Below, one piece after another: positions 13,410 to 26,800 of a stretch of DNA of 64,000 nt. Location: the NCBI RefSeq assembly GCF_012273895.1, contig NC_052106.1:6944001-7008000 (forward strand), read 5' to 3'. Position 1 is the stretch's first letter; every line of letters starts with the position of its first letter. Source of the stretch: Zerene cesonia (lineage: Eukaryota; Arthropoda; Insecta; Lepidoptera; Pieridae). The position numbers and the translations under genes were made by a program. The notes under the pieces are model-generated. The model had not been told where the DNA came from. It saw only the letters and a program-made list of their open reading frames with translations, and made no database searches.

Positions 13410-16144
13410 TACATGTAGTCTATTTGTAACTACTACTGTCATACTAGTAAGTATATGCTATCATAATAATTAAATGACAATGAAATTAAATAATATTTTT
13501 TTTACATTAAAGTTGAGTGTGTGCTGCCCTTTCGCGTAGGTACTGTATTATTTTAAGAATCCGACTTAAAATAACCGGTTTTTATGAGACACAAAGCCAT
13601 AAAAAGCCGGTAAATTAAACTCGTCTTACGACAATAACATTTTACTTCCGCTTTATACAAAAAAAAAACATTACTGAGTTCTTATAAATAAAAAATACGA
13701 CTAAATCCTGCGTAGAAATGTGTCACTTTAATATTTTCCACCCTCTTGAAGTGGCGGTTTATGTCAGTTCAGTGGAGGTCTAGTTATTACGAGAGAATGC
13801 ACAGGAAAATGTCCTAATTACGACGCGTTTAAAAGCTCCATAAAAGCTCTTATAAATGTTGCCCTGTTGTACTGTTTATTATTAAATAAACCGTGCCATT
13901 TCATATTTTTGTTCTTGGAACTTTTGTATAGCTCCGTGCTGTAATTAAAAATTCCTGGTTTGGCTTCTAGACTACCCGTTTAAGTTTAGATATCTCAATA
14001 AAGTAATAAAATCTCATAGTTTCTTATTAATCATTAAATAATATTTTATTAAGTCATCAGGCAATCATGTGGAAAAAGCAAAATGCAACCCGTAACATAT
14101 ACTGAATATTCTTTTAAAAAATAAAATTATTAAGCAATAATTCAATTGATAAATATTTTCTTCGCATGCTGTCTTGTTTATTCCTTATATAATTTACTAT
14201 CTGGTTGTTGCTTGGAAATCTCGTGGAAGCAATAAAGGTTCTTACACGTGTTTCTCTTATAGTATATATGTACTATACGAAGTTTTGTACCATTTATGAT
14301 ATATTTAATAGAATGTGGATGCCCCCTTTTATACTAACGATAATGAAATACATTTGTAAAGTTGTATATTAAATAAAGGTTTAATGATACATATACATTA
14401 AAATACACTTAATGCATATGTTTATTTCGCACCTGAAGCTAACATTGCATATACACTATGATAATTCGCAATGGAAACGCAATAACTTTTATATAAATAA
14501 ACATAAACAATATAAACGACTCCTTATTCATGCATTATAAATCCTTATCTATATTATAATAAAAGAATCTTAATATTTTATTGCCTTCTTACAAAGCGTG
14601 ATGTTTAACGCAGTGTACTTTATGTCTTTCCTATAATCCTCTTGAATTAATGCGACCTTTGCCGCACGATAACTTTATGCAAATCGTGAGACGATTATGA
14701 AAATTATTCGAGTAGGAAATGCATTAATGGGATTTAATTGGCCCGACTTATGCCGTTTTAAGGATTATTTAGATGGTGTTCTGCTGCAACCCATTTGAAA
14801 ATTGTAAAAAAATGAAATGATGCAGTCGTGTGCGTGCGGTGCGTTCCATAGGAGGTCATCATCATAATACGCTTTGGAACTGACCACCGAGTAGGTTTTA
14901 GTGGGTAAAAATCACATATTTTTTGTTTTTCCCTCAAGAGTCAGAGTATCTTTTAAGTTCCTACCAGATAACACAAAAATATATAATCATTTGAGTCAGT
15001 TTCCTGAAAAATACGTTTCCGATCTGATCCGATTTAATCCAAAATTTATTATATGGTAAATTCCTCATTTGGTATCCCGCTAAAGGTTCCCTCGGGGAAT
15101 ATTTGTAACACATTAATGCATTGCCCAAAGGAACTCTGATAATAAATGTAAAAACAGTTACAAACGAGCTTAAATACAAATAAAAGATAAAGGTAATGAG
15201 AGAAAATAATACAAAAGAAACGATTTATTTCTCATGGCAAAACTAACTAGAGTTAAAACTTTTAACAAGTGAATGCATAGTTTTTTATTTTACAACAACA
15301 TTAAAAACAAAACTTTGTTTGCAGATTTACATTATTTCTTTATTTGCATGCCTCTGTGAACATAACGGATTGAAACTGTTTGAATAAAATAATGATGAAA
15401 TAAGATGCAAAATAAAAATAATATGTTTAATTTCTCTTTTAGACATTAACGCTACGAGAAGGAAAGCCTAGATAGAGACTTAGGTGATTAGTTTCGTGAC
15501 TTATTGCTATAGGTAACTATGTAACTTCCTACGTGACTAGCAAATGTCATTATTGCAAAATCGTGCTTAGCATTGAGAGTCTGTTTACAGGTGCAAAATA
15601 AAAAAAATCGTATATTTTTTTCGAGTTTATGATGCTGAAATCTAGGCTTAGAAATATTTTTTTTTATTTCTGGTAACTCGTTTGTAAAGACTTCAACCTA
15701 TTTTAGGGTTTCGTGCCAGGTTTATATGGAATTATTTTATTACGTACCAAAATTCAAAATTTAACTTACCTGTTTTATTTTTGTAAAGGATCTTTATCGT
15801 TCGTGGAATATGAATATGATAATTATGAAGGGCAATTTTATTTATATAATTATTATGCACGTGCGGCCTCTATTAAACGCAACTTAAATTGTTAAAGTTT
15901 TCCCATTTATAGGTTAAAAAACTTTCTGGAAAAGAAGAAATTAATTGCTCGGAAAACGCGATACTTTATTATAACCAATTTCCCTTAGTTCTATATCCGA
16001 ATTTAACTCAGTAGAACTAGCAGTTAGGAAAAGAAAAAAAATTGGCGCGAAAATACGCACAGAAAAAAAGTTGAATCCATTAAAAAAACTACTTATTTAA
16101 ATAGTATCATCGGTATTGGCGTTCCAAAGTTTGCTACTCCAGAA

Positions 16145-16296
16145 TCTATGCTAATAATATAACACTGAAGAGTTTGTTTGGACGCGCTTATATCAGGAAT
16201 TATTGGACTGATTTCGAAAATACTTTCACTGATGGATATATAATAATCTGTAAGTATATATACTATATGCTATAGACTTATACCGCGGGACAGATA
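16145..16296 (+). mobile_element. Helitron-like element, family B, 3' end lost
   Basis: Begins TCTATGCTAATAATATAACA, followed by CTGAAGAGTTTGTTTGGACG as in other family B copies. No CTAG terminus remains. Confidence 0.55.
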
Positions 16297-17348
16297 ATAT
16301 AAAACATCGTTGAGAATCATAAAAATATAATTTGCAAATTACCAATTCAATCTCCAATAATTCCCAAGGTTCAGCGGAGGAACTAATTAATTTTGTTAAT
16401 GGCAACGTTATCAAATTGATGTAATTGATAAACATTTTCATGAAGGTCTAGATTTATCGTCAATTTAATCTAAATAAAGCTTATTTAAGATTTCATTTAT
16501 TGAACTCTAATTTTATTTTAACAATACCTATAAAATAAGCAATGTAATTAACGCATACATTTAACAAATATTCATTTATTTTAATTTTTATTCCATACAC
16601 AGATAATAAATACAGATAATAAGTTATAGGTACATAAGCCTGAATGCGTATCACGTCTTTATGGTATCGGTTTTTTACAAATTTCACACACAAACGATAT
16701 TTATCCGAAAGTTTATTTAACTTATGAATTCACAAAAAGGAAACGGAAGTTATAACTATATAATCAAATGAAAGCTGCGGCCATCAATTTCGCTTTGAGC
16801 TCAAAAGGCAAACAAATTTATAAATAAATATTTACATAAGACTTTTAAATTACAAACCGTAATTAATCAGAAACGTTATTAAACGTTGGTTATTATTTAT
16901 TATGCTAAAAGCGGAGTTTCTTTAAATCCATTAATGTTTCTCAGATTTCGAGAGATTCAGTACATGAATAAATAATGCGGTAAGGGAGAAGGCTTTAAGT
17001 CAAAATTAGGGTTAACTCGAATGATTAACTCAATATACTGAGCTGGTTATTCACTTATAAGTCGTGTTTGTTGACATTGGGCACAGATTGTGTGATGTGC
17101 GGAAGCATGGTGCATGGCATTATTTTTACAGCTCAATTCTCTATTCATTATAAAAATACTTATGAAAAACTACTAACTAGAAAGACTTAAATATATCTTT
17201 GGATATGAAAATGCCAGCTGATCGTCATTAATTACTGTTATAAGTACACACATAGATAAATAGGTATATTATGTGCGTTGTAGGTACATATGCATATTGC
17301 GAACATTCGCATGGTCACTAATGTATGCGTGAATACTAAAAATATACA

Positions 17349-17545
17349 TTTTTTTTTATTTTATTGTGGACAACTGAGCAGGTGGTTCGCCTGGTTGCTT
17401 ATCAAGCAATTACCACTGCTCATGAACATTCGCAGAGGGACTACCTCTGCGTTTTCGAGGGGAAAGGGATATGGAAAGGATTGAAGTCTGGAAAGAAGGA
17501 ATGGACTGGGAAGGGTGAAAAAAGGAAACGGTCGATCTATGCAAC
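17349..17545 (+). repeat. Dispersed repeat with GGTGGTTCGCCTG motif
   Basis: Contains GAGCAGGTGGTTCGCCTGGT, CATGAACATTCGCAGAGG, and purine-rich GGAATGGACTGGGAAGG. Related copies occur at 28026, 33819 (inverse) and 48040 (inverse), with shorter pieces at about 11295, 25670 and 30960. It probably derives from a SINE or LINE tail. Open frames across it are not genes. Confidence 0.6.
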
Positions 17546-17690
17546 TACTAAACCATTTCCAGATGTTAGATCTTTAATCCCACTTATCCAATACTTATTT
17601 CCCGTTTCAATTAACTATCTATAACGTACATATCTCCTAACTGACCTATACTTTATATGTACATTAACGTTACACCATTTCTTTTGACAG

Positions 17691-17821
17691 GTGGAAGCAA
17701 GCGGGCGACCCGTGTGACAGTTGCTACTGCGATCGGCATATGGTTGCTGGCGGGAGCCATGGCCGCTCCGGCGTACATTGGATCTTATTTACGAGAATTC
17801 GTCGTTAATCCAACAAAAAAG
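17691..17821 (+). CDS. CCHa1-R: CCHa1-R-like exon: end of loop 2, TM4 and start of extracellular loop 2
   Basis: The acceptor is a pyrimidine tract ending CTTTTGACAG at 17681-17690 and the donor is AAG|GTAAAT. The exon enters in phase 1, with the first base of a probable glycine codon coming from the missing upstream exon, and leaves in phase 0. It encodes GSKRATRVTVATAIGIWLLA and continues through a proline-containing TM4 to NPTKK. Local GC is higher than in the flanks, as in the other exons. This is the first receptor exon I can find. Confidence 0.88.
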
Positions 17822-20800
17822 GTAAATTTATTATATATAGGGTAGAATAAAGAATCCTGCTCTAATTCGGTTTAGTCTACTGATACATATTTAGTATGAA
17901 ACACATTAATATATGTACAAGTATTAATTAGAATAGATATCAGACATTATGTCCTGGAGAATTTAAAATTACACATAGCAATAAAATGCGCATTATTAAG
18001 TTGATTTGAAATGCATACAGAAGATTTTGGAAAAACAAATATTGATTTTACAAATATTTAAGACGATATTATTGGAATATAAACATGACATGTATTTAAC
18101 CTATACAAATTAATCATACTAAACTTTGAACTCCAATAAACATACGTATATCAAAAGACTTTAAGGTCCTTTCATGAATTATTGATATCGTATTAAAATA
18201 TATAGTTATTTTAACCTTGTATTTAATATATCAGTCAAAGCTCCTGCGAAATAAATTACTTTTCCTTTGACATGTGTAAATTGTAAAGAAAAAAATGTGT
18301 ATTCTTAGAAATATGCCTTCAATGACATCGTAATCGGCTTAGCGTTTTTATGCTTCTAATGTTATACGAAATCGTTGAAAAGTCTTAATCAATGAATATC
18401 TCTGATCATGTAACGTCATATGTATATCATTAAATGAAACCTTTAACGATAGATGGAGATAAGCTCATGATAAGACTAAGTTTCACCTTCGGCTCTCTCT
18501 CCCGTACAATTACTATAATCGATTAAATTATAAGGAAATTATAAGATAATATTATTTGACTTACTGAATCTATTATTGCTTATATTGCATATTACTTAAT
18601 CAAACTCCTTGGTACTAATTTCTACATTATAAGATTCACGCGAGTGTATTCCTTATTAAATTAACAATTTTAACGGTGTTCTATCATGATTTATTCATCA
18701 CATTATTTAAGTTGATATTTCGCCGACTTATATCCCCACATTGACGATAGAAAAATTGTCGTATAGAAGCGGAAGAAGTGTTTGAAGCGGCGGGAAATTG
18801 AGGATACATAGTAACATGAATAAGCCGTTTTTATTCCGGTTAAAATCGTCAATAAGGGACTAGAACCTTAATATCTTTACTACAAGTCATGGTTACCAAA
18901 GGCTCGGGCATTGGTACTAGTAAGCGCAGGACAATACTAAAAAAACATTAACATCAATCTCCTCAATACCTCTGAAATCCTGGTACAAAAAAAAACCAAC
19001 ATGGGAAACGGAATCATCATTTTTCAACCAAGGTTAACAATGTGTGCGGCAGACATTGTTCCATATTCAATGAGGGTACAATAAATATATACATTTGTTA
19101 ACGTTCATTAATTTCCTGTGATAAATTCCAGACAAACAAGCCCTCGTTTTGTGAATGATTGGACCCAGTTTGATTTGAATTTACCGTCTAGACTTAAGAT
19201 TATATGCTAGAAATGTACTCGTAAATGCAAAAGTAGGTATGTCTGTTTATTTATTGGTTTGTATTTTTTCACGTCGCAGCGATTTTATTGCGTTTCGTTG
19301 TGTTTAGAAGTAGTAAGGTTAGAGCGTATTATTACACACTACTTTTTAGCGCGTTGAAACATCCTATTACCATGAGAATTTCCTTCGATCACGTTGGCGA
19401 AGCCCTGGGCAAAATGCTACAATAATATATATTTAAAGATTGTCATTTGAGAAAATTTTGAGGTTAAAAAATAACCTCAAAATTTTTTGAAACACAACAA
19501 TTTCTATCAAGCACAAAAAGGAACACGTCAACTGTTTGAATATCCACGGTGATCAATTAATTAACAACCAAAAAAATATACTGAGTTATGAGAACCATTT
19601 TCGTCGGTTGGTTGGAAACGTCGGTTAAAAATATGAAATAAACAGTGGCGTAGCTAGGGGGACAAGAGCCCTGGTGCATAGGGAAAGAATCGGGCCCTCC
19701 TCTCCTCTTTCCGCCTTCCTCCCCTCTTTCAAAGCTGAGGTTAGAGGGCCCCCTGAGCTCCGGGGCCCTGGTGCACTGCACCACCTGGCCCTATGATAGC
19801 TACGCCACTGGAAATAAACCTTTATACCTTTGGCAAGGACCATAAAGTATTTCAAGATTCATTTTACACGAGGTGTAGGATATCAATTTTAAATGCAATA
19901 ACATGTCAAAATTTGCCCATTTTCCGCGGCGAATGCAAAATGCGGCAATCAATTTTGTTAACGGTTTGGTTTTTCAGCAATATTTCATTGTGTGCGGATT
20001 TTAAAGCCACTTCCGTATTCAATTGGCTTAAAAAAGCAATGGTGATTGAATTAATTTTAAGAAATTAATAAAATCGCTGCTCGTTTTAGACAAATATTTG
20101 TAAACCTAAATAAAAAGAAATAGTAATTATTAATCAAGTTATTATTTTTATTATAACTTAATAAGAATGTATTTTATCATGTGTGTACAAATAATAGTTC
20201 TGTAAATAATATGCCAATTTTTATTCTATTTTAAAGTTTCACTAGTTGTAATATATATTTGTATAAGGATTAATTTATAGAGAACGGAAATTGATCACGT
20301 GGCGTGATTCCGATTATTTCAATGCCATTTAAAAAGTATTTATATATGCATAATGTATACACATAATATGCCTTAACAGAATTTTTTTTCATCAAAAGTT
20401 CCACTCGATCTTATCATCATACATATTAAGTCATCAGACATACATGTTAGTCTACTGTTAGAAACAAAATAAGGGGTTGAGTTTAGTATTACTTTGATCT
20501 AGCAGAAGTACTAGTAATTCTACACAACTGCTTAATTAATGTAGTCAGTTGATAACAAATCGCAGCCAGACACAAAGACTATTCACAAAGTGAGGGTAGT
20601 TGGGCCAAACGTTGAGTAATCAACGTACGTACACCAAGGCACAATCCGTACGAATGCGCGCCGTGTCTAAGTGATATGACTTTTTCTAGGATTCTATAGC
20701 TAAACGAGTTTTGACAAATTATTAAAAGCGACATCTTGAACCAAAGAACCCAGAAAACAATATGTTCATACATTGAGATTCTATAAAAATAAGACAAAAC

Positions 20801-23800
20801 TATAGACTATTGAGTAATAAAAAAGTCAACTCGGTAACTTTCTGAATCTGTTATATTTTTGCAGCTTTATAGATGAACATAGAAACATTCTGAACACGCG
20901 ATGTAACAAATTGTTATGCACGATTTTGTCCGTAATAAAACATTTTTCATTGCTTTCTTACAATATAAATATCTAGTCTCTAGGCTACTAAAAGAATAAA
21001 GTTATAAACGTTGTATGGGTTTGCTTAAAAACTCAACAAAATTTAAATCAGTCATTATTAAATTCAATACATCACGAAATGACATATAGGATCTGATTAA
21101 AATTAGGAACAGAGAGAGATACAAGCCCGAAACATGTGCGTGAGAGAAAAGGAAGTCAGATACAATCAGACTACAACGCGTTGCATAACGAAGCAATTAC
21201 GCTTCTATAAGAAGTTATCAATTCATAACTGTCTCATAATTTATACCCCGGTTAGTGTAGAGTCTCATCGTAATCAGACCATAATATGATATGTTCCCGC
21301 TGCAGATTCAGGCCATATTCCACCACTTTAGCAGAGTGAATTGGCAAGTGTCACATGTCGTCGAACGTTTGATTCTCGAGCATGCCGGGTTCCTAACGTT
21401 TCCATAACTTTTTTGAGCAGCGGTTATATTATCCACATGCGTAAATAGATTGAAAAATGAATTTAATTTCTTGCACGCTCGCCTGGTCTCGAACTCCTTT
21501 CTCCTCGCTTTAAAAGTACGAACTAGTAACTATAATATAAAAAAAATACCCCAAATGAATACTCCTTCGAATAACCGAAAGCATTTCTCAGCTGAAAGAT
21601 TACATTAAATAGTTTTGTCAGATCCATTCATCACAACATAATTCGGTTACAACTTTTGCCGCCCCAATTTGATTTTAATCGTAAATTTGCAGACCAGTAT
21701 TATATAAAGGAGGGTGACCTATATATCTCCGCACATATACTGGCCGCAGGCCCCGGCTCTACTGGTATAACTCGAGATAGATAAATTATTTAAAGCTGTG
21801 ATTTGATTCAATTAAATTAATAATTAGTAATATTATTGTCCATGATATTCTCAATATTTTAAGTCTTATACAAAGCTATGCATAACAGGGTCATTTAAGT
21901 CAAAGAAAACATCTATTTATAATACTAAATGCTCCATTGAGTAAAAGCCTTTATTGTATATGGAGCCTTGCTAAACATAAATTCTCTGAAAGCTGTAGAA
22001 AGCATTGATTTTTCATTCCTTTATACTAAAAGATAGTTTAAACTTCCACGAAAGAACATGTCTTTAAATGAAAATAGAATTCTAGGAAATAAAATTAATT
22101 TCTACCTACAAAAACATTAGTATGATTTACACGTTCAGCTTACAAAGCATCCTAATCGCAATTCATATTTGAAAATGTACTTAATATGAGTATGAGTTTT
22201 CATGTGACTTGACGTATTATGTCAACCTGTATGTTGAAAAAGAAAAAGAATAACAAAGAGAATGAAAATTATACATTGCTTGCAATGCATGAGCACAGTG
22301 TTGTACTGAGGGAGTGATCGCTCATTATAATACGTTCATTGCGATTGGGTCAGTGTGTCATAAACACGTATATGTATTTATTCTTAAAAAATAATGAAAT
22401 TGAGTTTCTTTTTCAGTTTCTCGTCTGCTACCCATACCCCGTGGAGTGGGGAGACCAGTACCCAAAGGTGATGGTACTAATGAAGTTCCTTGTATACTAC
22501 TCCATGCCCCTGGCTGTGATCGCGCTTTTCTATATCCTGATGGCAAGACACCTCGTGCTGAGCACTCAGAACGTACCAGGGGAAATGCAGGGCACCCAGA
22601 GACAGGTAATTGACAAATAAATATGAAAAAAACAGTTTCTGAATTACGCAATCAAAATTTCTTCACTATAAACCATATTTGTATACCACTTCTCGACAAC
22701 ATCCATATGATTTATTACATTACCAAACATGAGCTATCTTCCATTGTTTGCGCAATCTAAATGTCTTGACAACAAACCTTAAGATATACAATATATTATC
22801 GCTCATAAGATTAACCTTTGTTAACCCCTTTAATTTTCACATACTCCCCTTGAATCCCAGGCATTTTTTTCCAATTCCTGGGACATCTTTTCTTGGCCTA
22901 ATGTTTGTTTCGTCTCACAATAAAAAGTGTAGGTTTGGATAGTGTCCAGCAAGGGAATTTTCCTATATTGACCTTGTTTTTATTTATTATAATATCCGCC
23001 CTCTGAAGGCTTAACCTAAAATAACCTTATAGCGAAATTTGAATGTGATCCGGATATATTGACATTACTGCTAGTATTCTACAAGGCGTCGTGCTTTCTC
23101 CTCTTTTTTTTAGTATATTTACTAATTCAATGTCCCTCAACATTATCTTCATCACATCTTCTCTCTTTTCTCTATTGATTTCAAAATTTATTGTTACACC
23201 GCGCTGCAAGATTTACCGAATACAGCAGCTAAAATGAACGACGACGTCCACTATTGTCAGTTGGAGTTACAGCCCTGGCCGTAAACTAAATAAACGTGAT
23301 CTCGAATAAGGCGCAATTTATAGTATACGGTACAGAATAAAAATACTTTCAATCGAAAATAGACTTAGCTTGATTGATTTTCTATATTAATGTTAGCAAA
23401 TATAGGAAGTACACAAAGAGGTTTTTGCTAACTGTTGGTACGATTAACACTTAAGTATTTCTGCCGTAAGCTAAAAATTGAGCTCGTTCATACATTCCTT
23501 CTCTATTATATCCTCTCATAGATAAAACTGATGCGTGCTACGCTGACTTCTTCGACTACCACTTTAACTGTCTTGAGTGCTTTCAGGAATTGTGCGCAAA
23601 ATTTGTGTTTCGCCTGCCCAAAATACAACATGCCTTATGTGTACTGTGTTCTGGTCGATGGGAGAACTCTACTCGATTCGTTCATCAAATAAATGTCGTC
23701 TAGCCGTGCCAATATGGCCTGAGCAATCGAACTTCTTACGATATGGTTGCATATTTTAAGAAATATATCGGTTTTATGGGCTTAAGAGAAAGCTAGGTGT

Positions 23801-26800
23801 CGCCACGGTTCGGTTCGGTTCGAATCCCTCGCCATCATTTGTTTTTAATATTTCCCTTTTATTGCATTTGAATGCTATAAAACAAAAAATTAAATATGTA
23901 AATTAAACATTAATATATAATGACAAATATGCAATCTATTTTAATAGATATTGAGTAAGTGTTGATATTTACCATAAAACTAAAACGAAATATCATTTTC
24001 CGAATATAAGTTGATAAAATATTGGCTTATATTAAATACTCTTATCTCATCCATAACTAAGACATAAGCCATTTTTAACGTTGCCAAATTTAATAAACAA
24101 AATCCAATATCCTTGTAATAACGACAGATGTAGCCCAAGCGACACCAAAATCATTGAATATAATTTGATGGACCTAGTCTCGATCAGCTGCTAGCGCTAA
24201 CTAAAAACCAGGAAACTATGTACCATTAACTGCTCTAACGTATGTTTACTAGCTGTTACATGCGGCTTCACTCGCGCGGTATCTGACTAAAACGTAGCCT
24301 GTGAATTACTCCAGACTATAATCCATCATATAGATACCACCATTTAATATAGATACCAAGTGAGGTTTTTACGTGAAAGAGTAACAAACATTAAATATTT
24401 TTACAAATTTGTTGTTTCGTAGTTTCTTGTTTTTGATTTTACACGAGTCTTATACATTTAGAAATTAAAAACTTTTTAACGGATTTTCAACGCGATTTAT
24501 TCATTATATTAAGCATTTGATTTATCCATTATATTATTAATATGAGCTTGACCACGCTCGCTGTAAAGTGTTCGAAACGTCGGGTTAATAATTTATTGAA
24601 TAAATCGCGTTTAAATCCGTTAAAAAGTTCTATAATTTCTAAGCTTGTTGTTTATAATATTAATAAGATAGTGCATTTTCATTCACTATTCTCAGACTAA
24701 ATATTTATTCCGTACGTGTAAACTTATGCAATTGTTTATGAATAACAATTTTATGAACTAATACAAAACGTGCCTTACCTTGTTATTTTGTTTACATTTC
24801 TTAGCGTAAGCTTATTTCTTTGTATGATTACTACTGCACTTTTAACTGATAAAAATTTTATGTAGCTATTTTGATAGGTAAATTGTTGTACAGATTTATG
24901 AGTATGTATAAGTAAATTTATGTGTCTTTAATGAATAAAATAACAAACTAATTACCTTAGGGATATTCGAAGTTTTTTATAACACTATGGCGCTATTCAA
25001 CTCAGTCGTTATAAAATGTATGGAAAAGTAAACTCGCGTAATTCCATGTAGTAGGAATATCGAGATAAAAGTTGCCTCTATGTTATTTCAGTTGTCCAGC
25101 TGTCTACATACCAACTTTCATTGCAATCTGTTCAGTAGTTTTTGCGTAAAAGAGTAACAAACATACACACATCTTTCCAAACTTTCGCATTTATAATATT
25201 AGTAGGATTCAATTGATAGATTGTTATAAAGAATCAAATGAAATCCCCTTCTGTGGTATTCGAAAATCGCTATTAATTTTTTTTAACGTAGATCATAGTA
25301 ACACCACAGGTAACATAATACTATAGATAACATAAACATGCAAGACTGAGGAGACCAATAGAGGCCTCAGAACGAAATTCCAAAATCATATTATACTGAT
25401 TTTTAAAAATACCCTATATATTTACTTCATTGATTTTTGTTATTAATAGATCACTTATATTTCTAACATCAAACAATCGTCATATCTTCATAGCAAATTA
25501 GACTTCATATAGGGCTATTCTGTTCAATATAAATATTTACGGTCTAGTGGGCGATACTAGTTGAAGAGGCTTTTTCGTAAGTTTTATCTGAGTATCGAAT
25601 GCTTCTCAATTATAACGCTGTATCTATGTTTATTATAGTTTTATTATTAATCATTGTTTTTGTAATAATATTGGGCACCTGAAATTACGTTTCACCTGAT
25701 GGTAAGCGATCAGCACTCTCATCAGTGACTCTGGGAAAAGTAAGGAAAAGGATGTGACTTTGCCCTAGGGCTCCCATATTCTGTTTGTCTGTAGGGCTTC
25801 CTCTTCGTTTTATTGTGGATATCGTGTAGGTTTTGTACGAAAATAAATAGATTTGATAATAATAGCATTCACATTTTTACACGCTTTTTATTAGCTTCAC
25901 CTGTATGTTTGTATGTTTGTTTGTATGTTTGTTTGTATGTTTGTTTGTTTGTAACCGACTTCTTTGGGCGCGATTTTGACCCACTTTAAACGGCCAGATT
26001 TCGTTCAAACTTTGTAGATTTATTGAGGACCGATGACAATACACTAATTTGATAAAATTATTCTATTTTTCAATTTGCAAAATATGTTGTCTATTTTTTA
26101 GTTCGGTTTTCTATAAAAGCGTGTTTTTTAGTTTTTTTAAACTATTATTATTAGATAGTAATTTTACACTATTGAATTTACCTCATCGTCCGAAATTACC
26201 CTGATGCACCCTACATACATGTTTTAAAATAATTAAGATAAATAAATCGATATAAGATGTATTTCAAGTGTTCCTAAGAACCTAGAAGAAGAGAACTTGC
26301 ATATGCACTGTATAAAAAACCACGGCAAAACGACAATGTAACGTAAAAATTATAGTTTTTCATTTATTTTTAATTCATAAAATTCATCAAATTAAGTTAA
26401 ATGAAACGACTGGTAGCCACTGAACTCGTCTTTGATATTGTCTAGAATTAATTTCATTACGAATAGAAAATCCTATTAAACACGCTTATTATAAACAGAA
26501 AAAATACGCAAAGCACAACATTTTTTCCGCAATAATTCGTAAATATATAGAAATAATAATATATAAAAACAACCCTGACCTCACACAATTAAACCTACGT
26601 GGAAAATCCCAAAGAAAAGCGACATGAGAACAAAAACCGAATCATAATTAAACAAACAACTTTTGTTGCGATTCATTAAAAATAACTGTGCATTCGAGGC
26701 ATCATTTGAAACGGTTGTCATCCAATGTAGGGATTAATTTGATCATTTATAGATATATCATAACACTAATTATACTACAGGAAATAAAACTATCAATTTC

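Larger units (their letters stand above)
1..17690. other. Non-coding region upstream of (or within the first intron of) the receptor
   Basis: Apart from the repeats listed separately and gap 1, I see only AT-rich unique sequence. I looked on the plus strand for exons encoding receptor TM1-TM3 (a DRY-like motif, a TM2 LAxAD motif) and found none. The ORFs here are short and unrecognisable. Confidence 0.6.
17822..22416 (+). other. Receptor intron (4.6 kb)
   Basis: Bounded by GT/AG. Contains the hAT MITE (19643-19810) and an inverted degraded SINE (21284-21490). A 14-bp inverted pair (AACCTCAAAATTTT type) is at about 19455-19490. Otherwise no feature. Confidence 0.8.

Noticed and set aside
12315..13442. 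Long open frames on both strands across the N runs (also 26891-27940)
   Set aside because: They exist only because N is translated as X; the flanks are transposon ends.
24559..24600. Hammerhead ribozyme in the palindromic repeat core
   Set aside because: GAAAC and GTC are present but the CUGANGA box reads CUGUAAA, which should be inactive; kept only as an open question in the repeat finding.
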